A model generated the notes under the pieces. It was not told where the DNA came from. It was given only the letters and a program-made list of their open reading frames with translations, and did not search any database. Of a stretch of DNA of 10,928 nucleotides, positions 1 through 4,335 are shown in pieces. The stretch lies in contig BRYA01000834.1 of assembly GCA_030267965.1 (NCBI GenBank), positions 1 to 10,928 on the forward strand, given 5' to 3'. The stretch's first letter is position 1; each line of letters starts with the position of its first letter. The stretch comes from Triparma columacea. Taxonomy: Eukaryota > Sar > Bolidophyceae > Parmales > Triparmaceae. The translations under genes were made by a program, and so were the position numbers.

Positions 1-87
1 TAGATTTCTTGAAGTCGCCGCTCTCCCTTCTCCTATAAGAACCCGTTTTAGCCCTTTTACTATCGCGTTCCCCCGATTCTGAAGACC

Positions 88-369
88 TCATGGATTCTCT
101 TTTTGGCTGATTTCGGTCAGAAAAGTCAGCTTGCCAAGTCGGAGGGAGGGGGAATCCTCACCACCTGGACCTTCGACCTTTGAGAGGATATTGTAGGGTG
201 GGGAGGTGGATATTTGGTAAACGTTAGAATCGTAGGAACCGACTATTATCGAACTTGTGATGGGATCGAAGGAGGGGGAGCTGTCAGAACCGGAGAAGCC
301 TGGAACGGGGCAATCTGTGAAGGAGTAATGGTGACATCCGATTGAAATCTTTGCTAAGAGGGTCGCCAT
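88..369 (-). CDS. Possible exon of a PQQ/beta-propeller-like protein
   Basis: A 93-codon frame opens at the ATG at 369, which has a good eukaryotic context (AACCATGGCG), and closes with TGA at 90-88. The middle of the product (about residues 30-52) has the pattern S-S-P-S-F-D-P, then I-I-V-G-S-Y-D, then V-Y-Q-I. This resembles one blade of a PQQ-like or WD-like beta-propeller, where such strands end in V-G-S-x-D-x-x-V-Y. A single blade cannot fold alone, so this would be one exon of a larger gene. A possible GTGAGG donor lies near 162-157, and a CAG acceptor near 119 would open a frame to the left edge. The ATG at 91 also opens a frame (starting MRSSESGERD) that runs off the window, so two overlapping readings exist. 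The frame stays open upstream to about 534 through the 21-bp repeats, but without an ATG. No family is firmly identified. Confidence 0.28.
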   Translation of the reverse strand: MATLLAKISIGCHHYSFTDCPVPGFSGSDSSPSFDPITSSIIVGSYDSNVYQISTSPPYNILSKVEGPGGEDSPSLRLGKLTFLTEISQKENP

Positions 370-383
370 GGTTGATCGGGGGG

Positions 384-446
384 GAGAGAGACTTTGGAAA
401 TAGCGAGAGAGACTTTGGAAATAGCGAGAGAGACTTTGGAAATAGC
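384..446. repeat. Three perfect 21-bp tandem repeats
   Basis: Three identical copies of a 21-bp unit (GAGAGAGACTTTGGAAATAGC) occupy 384-404, 405-425 and 426-446. Read on the minus strand they would encode R-Y-F-Q-S-L-S three times. They lie just upstream of the minus-strand ATG at 369, so they are more likely leader or promoter DNA than coding. Confidence 0.95.
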
Positions 447-504
447 GCGGGTTCTGTTTTGGAAGGTTATTGAGTAACTGAAGATTTTTTTGATAATATT
501 GTTG

Positions 505-777
505 ATGCCCAACCCAGGCCCTCTTGACGGGCACGTTTCTAAAGCAAGCTGCGACCTCGGAGGTTCCTCAAAGAAGCTGTCAACAAGTCGCGGAGTGGAC
601 GTGCGTGGAGGATTGGCAAGGGATAGGCTCAGAGTGAAGCTTGAAATGAAGAAGAGGAAAAGAGAGGAGGAGGAGGGGAAGGAGGAGGAGGACAGGATTA
701 TTCAGAGGAAGAGGGTTAAGAAGTCCAAGAATAAGAAGAGGAAGAAATCAAAGAAGGCGACATGCAAGGATGGGTGA
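505..777 (+). CDS. Possible small lysine/arginine/glutamate-rich protein
   Basis: A 90-codon frame runs from the ATG at 505 to a TGA at 775-777. The first half has mixed composition. The second half is extremely charged: acidic E-rich runs alternate with K/R clusters such as KKRKR and KKSKNKKRKKSKK, which would act as a nuclear localisation signal if translated. No domain is recognisable. Purine-rich strands tend to stay open by chance, and the start context is weak, so this could be a fortuitous frame or the last exon of a gene whose earlier exons are not obvious. If both weak candidates are real, it is divergent from the frame ending at 88. Confidence 0.22.
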   Translation: MPNPGPLDGHVSKASCDLGGSSKKLSTSRGVDVRGGLARDRLRVKLEMKKRKREEEEGKEEEDRIIQRKRVKKSKNKKRKKSKKATCKDG

Positions 778-809
778 AAAGGAAAAGAAGGGACAAGGAA
801 GTGCTGGTG

Positions 810-818
810 TTAGGGTTT
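810..818 (-). promoter_or_regulatory. Telo-box-like motif
   Basis: The plus strand reads TTAGGGTTT, so the minus strand carries AAACCCTAA, the telo-box known from plant promoters of ribosomal and cell-cycle genes. It lies in the 778-1016 gap between the lysine-rich frame and the plastid-protein gene. I see no other feature in that gap. A nine-base match can occur by chance. Confidence 0.15.
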
Positions 819-1016
819 CCCATGTGGGGTGTGAAGTAGTGGCACACGAGTAATGCGTGTTGCGAAATTTGTTGTACAACGTTAAGTAACTGTCTCCTTC
901 TAATTCGTTTTAAACCAATTGTATTATTACTATCGTCTGTTGGCGAAAGAAAGAGAAGATGTACTTTTGAACGTCGGTTCTCGCAACTGCCTAGAGGGCG
1001 GGGAATAGAGGGATTC

Positions 1017-2012
1017 TTAGAACGTCCAAGGGTTCTTCTTCGGTGGTGGGGGGGGTTCCTGGAGGGTAAAGAGGGTTGAGGTTTGTTCGACAGTGAGTGG
1101 GGTGGTGGGGGATTCTGAGTTAGTCATTGGCTGGGTTATAATATTTGTCTCTTCTCTCGCTTCTATCTCTCTTTTATATCTTTCTGTCTCTTTTATCCCT
1201 CTCTCTCTCTCTCTTTTATCTCTCTCTGTCTCTCTCACCTCCATCTTCTTCTCAGGTTTCTTGAATAATTTATCAAAGAAATTAGGCTTCTTCAAGTCGC
1301 TATCGTCCGGTGCTCCCCCCCTCTGCATGTAAGGGATGTCCTTGGCGTTCTTAACCTTGGTGGGGTCAACCGGGAAAAGGTTCTTGCCTCCGGACTTCTG
1401 CCACTCAGCAAAGGAACGGGACTTGAAGGACGTTACGCCGACCTTACCGAGGTTCTTTCCTTTCGTCTGGTGGGTTTTATTTTGTGTGTGTGTGCGCGTA
1501 TGTGTGCGTGTGTGCGTGCGTGTTAGTTGGTTATGTGTGTGTAGGTAGGTGTAGTGTTGTACAAAGATCTCGCTAAAAAATGATTCCCCCTTCCATCTTC
1601 TCTCATCCTTCCCCCCCTCCCCCCGCCTCCCCTTAGCCCGATAGCAATAACAACGGCACTTTCCTCTCACCTTGGCCGCCTCCTTAGCCTTCTGCTTCTC
1701 CCACTGCGCCTTGGTCAGACCAGAAGGAATGTATTCGTAGAGCCTCGTGCTTGGCCTTGAAGGGTTAACAGGCGGTCTATAGGTCGTTGTTAATCATTGT
1801 TGTTAATGATGTATATAGAAATGTTGTTGGTACGGAAACATAGGTAGAGAGGGATGTATTGAGGTTGACAATTTTCCAGGCGAGTCAAGGTGTGTTAGAT
1901 ATTATCAAAATAGACCTACAAGGGGATCAACACTGTTTGACACTTACGTGAAAGATACAACAACGCCAATGAGGGCGATAAAGAGGCATATGGTAATTGG
2001 AGAGAGAAGCAT
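1017..2012 (-). CDS. Plastid-targeted conserved small protein, four exons, function unknown
   Basis: Splicing four exons (2012-1948, 1776-1671, 1466-1239, 1058-1017) gives one continuous 146-residue protein ending in TAA. All three introns are GT-AG, and the phases agree. Exon 1 encodes MLLSPITICLFIALIGVVVS, a signal peptide with a hydrophobic core, followed by F-T-P-P. A phenylalanine just after the predicted cleavage site is the ASAFAP-type hallmark of bipartite plastid targeting in stramenopiles and cryptophytes. The following stretch (S-R-P-S-T-R-L) is a short basic transit peptide. The mature part begins near Y-E-Y-I-P-S-G-L-T and is rich in K, with conserved-looking blocks K-S-R-S-F-x-x-W-Q, D-I-P-Y-M-Q-R-G-G and a proline-rich tail ending K-K-N-P-W-T-F. 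It has no transmembrane segment after the signal peptide, so it is probably a stromal or membrane-peripheral protein. I do not recognise a function. The ATG at 2012 was chosen because it places the signal peptide directly before a GTAAGT donor. Confidence 0.85.
1059..1238 (-). other. Intron 3 of plastid-protein gene, containing a GA/CT-rich tract
   Basis: Donor GTGAGA at 1238 and acceptor CCTCCAG ending at 1059, phase 0. ACTAAC lies at 1124-1119. The intron is 180 nt, divisible by three, and has no stop in frame, so retention would insert 60 low-complexity residues. The GA-rich content and the donor match argue that it is removed. Confidence 0.72.
1147..1237. repeat. CT-rich low-complexity tract
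   Basis: The plus strand is almost entirely C and T, with (CT)n runs around 1199-1212 and 1220-1236. It falls wholly inside intron 3 of the plastid-protein gene. Confidence 0.85.
1467..1670 (-). other. Intron 2 of plastid-protein gene, containing a GT/CA microsatellite
   Basis: Donor GTGAGA at 1670 and acceptor CACCAG ending at 1467, phase 0. An ACTAAC branch-site-like motif lies at 1527-1522. The plus strand 1483-1523 is an imperfect (TG)n tract with CG interruptions. Confidence 0.8.
1777..1947 (-). other. Intron 1 of plastid-protein gene
   Basis: Donor GTAAGT at 1947-1942 and acceptor TATAG ending at 1777. It splits a threonine codon (AC|A). An in-frame TGA upstream of exon 2 (near 1786) shows that the exon cannot simply extend upstream. 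Confidence 0.8.
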
Positions 2013-2673
2013 ATTGGATCAGTCTTTGCCAGCTCAACAAAGCCACCAAGTCAAGATGGGCCAAGATGGCTCAAGGATGAGCTCCTCATTATGGACCAAA
2101 CAAATGCAAAAAACAAGGTTCACTCGTAAGGACACTTTCATGAAATAGAGGCTGGTTGGGCGTAGGAATTCCTACTTAAACTTCAACCTCCGGCCAATTT
2201 GTGAACTACCATAGAAAAAAACGCAGCCACCCAAAAGAGTCCATTAAAAAACAGTCAATTAGTGTGTGTTGAAATTGTTTTCTGCCCATCATCCCTCCCC
2301 CCCATCTCTCTAAAACCTCTTCTCTCGACTTTCGTTTTTATGCTTGTTTTCCTTCCAAAAGGTTGTAATCCCTTCAACCCTCATCTCTCTCGTTCCCCCC
2401 CCTGGGGCCCCCGCCTCGCAAGCTTTGGACAACCCCCTAGTTGTGTGTGTGTGGGGGTAAACGATTATAAATCCCCCCCCCTCTCTATCCTCCATATGTT
2501 TTACGCCCAGTTTCCAGTCGATTTAACCGTACCGTCTCTCTCACTCTTTCTCCCTTCCTCACTCACTCACTCTCACTTCCTAACTTCCTCTCTCTTTTTT
2601 CTCTTCCTGCCCCCCCCACCTTTTCAAAAATATATACCATTCCCCATTCCCCCCATTTCCGTCCCTCCATACA
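2013..2673. other. Intergenic: promoter side of plastid-protein gene and 3' side of the carbamoyltransferase gene
   Basis: No supportable gene is seen. The part next to 2013 should hold the promoter of the plastid-protein gene. Positions 2280-2660 are strongly pyrimidine-rich on the plus strand, with runs of C and CT plus a short (GT)n near 2441-2452. They are probably the 3' untranslated and downstream region of the leftward-transcribed carbamoyltransferase gene. No clear AATAAA was found on the minus strand here. Confidence 0.6.
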
Positions 2674-3687
2674 TCACTTGGAGAGTTTGTATCCCTGTGG
2701 TTCGCATCTCCTCCCCAGCACCAGCGCCAACAACGCCATCCTCACGAACATTCCATTTTCCATCTGCCTGAAGTACGCCGCCCTCTCATCTTTGTCAACC
2801 TCTTCCTTGATTTCCCCAACCCTCGGTAGCGGGTGCATAACAATCATCCCCTTCGGCGCTTCATTCATAAGCTCAGAGTCGACCACGAACGAGCCCTCAA
2901 CCGCCGCGTACTCATCCTCGCTCGCGAACCTCTCCTTCTGGATCCTGGTAACGTAGAGTACGTCCGCACCAGCTATGGCCTCGCGGAGGTCAGAGAACTC
3001 CTCCTGAGGAAGTCCGTACTTGTCAACCTCCGCCTTAACGTCCTCCGGCATCTTGAGTGATTCCGGGCTACAGTACCGCAGCTTTACCCCAGGTATCTCG
3101 CTCCTGGCTAGCAGCTTAGCCAAGGAGTGCACGGTCCTACCGTGCTTCAAGTCACCAAGTAGGACTACTGTCTTACCCTCGATCCCACCCCCGCGCCCGG
3201 AGAACTCGTCCTGGATGGTGAAGCAGTCCAACAAGGCCTGCGTGGGGTGCTCACCGGTACCGTCGCCGGCGTTTAGTACGGGCTTCTCGGCGTAGGTTGA
3301 CGCCTCAGCGGCGGAACCTATTATGGGGTGACGGAGGACGGTTACGTCAGCGTAGTTCTCGAGACAACGGATTGTGTCTCCTAAGGTCTCGCCCTTCTTG
3401 ACGGATGAGTTAAGCTGGTCAATGCACACAACCCTCCCCCCCAGTCTAAGCATTGCGGACTGGAACGAGCAGGAGGTCCGGGTTGAGGCCTCGTAGAATA
3501 CGTTGGCGAGGATCTTGTGCTTGAGACGCTCGTCGCCGCCGACGAGACGGACTATAGTCTTCATCTCCTGGGACACGTCAAACATCAAACGGAGACCGGA
3601 GGGAGTTATCTGACGGACTGATACTAGGGAGGAACCTACCCAGGTGGAAGGGTCGGAGGTTAAGGTGTTCTCGAGGGATGGGTCCAT
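2674..3687 (-). CDS. Aspartate carbamoyltransferase, monofunctional catalytic chain
   Basis: The 337-residue product transfers the carbamoyl group of carbamoyl phosphate to L-aspartate, giving N-carbamoyl-L-aspartate, the second step of de novo UMP synthesis. Family active-site residues are all visible: S-T-R-T at 68-71 for carbamoyl phosphate, K97/K98 in S-V-K-K-G-E, L-R-H-P at 118-121, H147 in H-P-T-Q, R184 in G-D-L-K-H-G-R-T, R248 in T-R-I-Q-K-E-R, and H-P-L-P-R at 285-289. Wording such as F-Y-E-x-S-T-R-T-S and A-A-Y-F-R-Q-x-E-N-G-M resembles the ATCase domain of the animal/fungal CAD-type enzyme more than bacterial PyrB, but here it stands alone with no CPSase or DHOase fused. It should assemble as a trimer. 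The gene has no intron. The ATG at 3687 lies in a good context (CACCATGGAC), and the protein aligns from about residue 20. No obvious transit peptide is seen on this start. An upstream ATG at 3944 could provide one if spliced. Confidence 0.96.
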   Translation of the reverse strand: MDPSLENTLTSDPSTWVGSSLVSVRQITPSGLRLMFDVSQEMKTIVRLVGGDERLKHKILANVFYEASTRTSCSFQSAMLRLGGRVVCIDQLNSSVKKGETLGDTIRCLENYADVTVLRHPIIGSAAEASTYAEKPVLNAGDGTGEHPTQALLDCFTIQDEFSGRGGGIEGKTVVLLGDLKHGRTVHSLAKLLARSEIPGVKLRYCSPESLKMPEDVKAEVDKYGLPQEEFSDLREAIAGADVLYVTRIQKERFASEDEYAAVEGSFVVDSELMNEAPKGMIVMHPLPRVGEIKEEVDKDERAAYFRQMENGMFVRMALLALVLGRRCEPQGYKLSK

Positions 3688-3734
3688 GGTGAAGGAATCT
3701 GGGGGGTTTGGGTCGTGTTGTGTGTGGAGGGTTT

Positions 3735-3865
3735 GAGGAGGAGAGGTGAGAGAGAGAGGGGGTGGGAGGGGGGAGAGAAAGGAGAGAAGGAGATAGTGGT
3801 GTGAGTGTGTGTGTGTGTGTAGTGTGTGTGTGTAGGGTGTGTCTGTATGTGTCTGTATGTGCGTA
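3735..3865. repeat. GA-rich and GT/CA microsatellite tract in the carbamoyltransferase leader
   Basis: The plus strand runs from an A/G-only stretch (about 3735-3795) into (GT)n runs at about 3803-3835 and a GTCTGTAT duplication at 3841-3860. It sits 50-180 bp upstream of the carbamoyltransferase ATG, so it is 5' leader or promoter DNA. A CCCCAG acceptor-like site near 3697 on the minus strand leaves room for a leader intron. Confidence 0.85.
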
Positions 3866-3969
3866 TCTCTAAATCTATCCCAATCCCTCTATATATACAG
3901 ATATTGTATGAGATGTAAATGGTGGAGGGAGACGAGGCAACCATTTGAGGCAGCTTTTTTCAATAACTA

Positions 3970-3991
3970 ACGTCATTGTACTACTACGTCA
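3970..3991 (-). promoter_or_regulatory. Pair of CRE-like ACGTCA/TGACGT motifs
   Basis: ACGTCA occurs at 3970-3975 and again at 3986-3991, 16 bp apart, about 280-300 bp upstream of the carbamoyltransferase start codon. TGACGT is the core bound by bZIP factors. In the diatom Phaeodactylum the same core is a known CO2/cAMP-responsive element. Function here is inference. Confidence 0.25.
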
Positions 3992-4090
3992 TTTATATAC
4001 ACACACATACGTATACATACATTGTATACACCAATATACAACATTCAATCATCGTACCATTCAAACCAGCCATAATTAGAAAAGCTGGAT

Positions 4091-4096
4091 TTATTG
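4091..4096 (-). terminator. Possible polyadenylation signal of the kinase-DUF285 gene
   Basis: TTTATT on the plus strand gives AATAAA on the minus strand, 240 nt beyond the TAA of the kinase-DUF285 gene. The distance is acceptable, but algae do not use this signal strictly. Confidence 0.22.
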
Positions 4097-4335
4097 GAAG
4101 AATTTGAGGGAGGAATGAAGGAAGGGAAGGGTCCAACAGGATGCAATGAGATTTCATTATGCAGATGGGGAGGTAAACGAGGAGTAGGAGAATGTATCCC
4201 CATTGTTTGACAAAAATGCAGCACGTCGTAAGTGTTTTTGGGAAAAATGTTAACTTCGTGCGGCCATTTCGTCTTTAAATGATGTGTGATTTTAGGGGTT
4301 TTTAACTTCGTCTTGCAACCTCCCCCTTCTTGGTA

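Larger units (their letters stand above)
3945..4335. other. Intergenic: upstream of the carbamoyltransferase gene, downstream of the kinase-DUF285 gene
   Basis: Both flanking genes are read leftward. The stretch is AT-richer than the coding DNA, with TATA/TACA alternations near 3993-4035 (ATACACACACATACGTATAC). No open frame of note is present. It contains the CRE-like pair and a possible polyadenylation signal, listed separately. Confidence 0.6.

Noticed and set aside
1093..1548. Two plus-strand frames over the plastid-protein gene
   Set aside because: They are translations of CT and GT repeats and antisense exon DNA.
1017..1670. Single-exon reading of the plastid-protein region as a 217-residue protein
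   Set aside because: Its start and middle are CA- and GA-repeat translations, while clear GT-AG introns remove both and leave a signal-peptide-bearing, consistent protein.
2262..2771. 170-codon plus-strand frame
   Set aside because: It is pyrimidine-rich low-complexity DNA giving a proline/serine/leucine-rich product and overlaps the 3' end of the carbamoyltransferase gene on the other strand.
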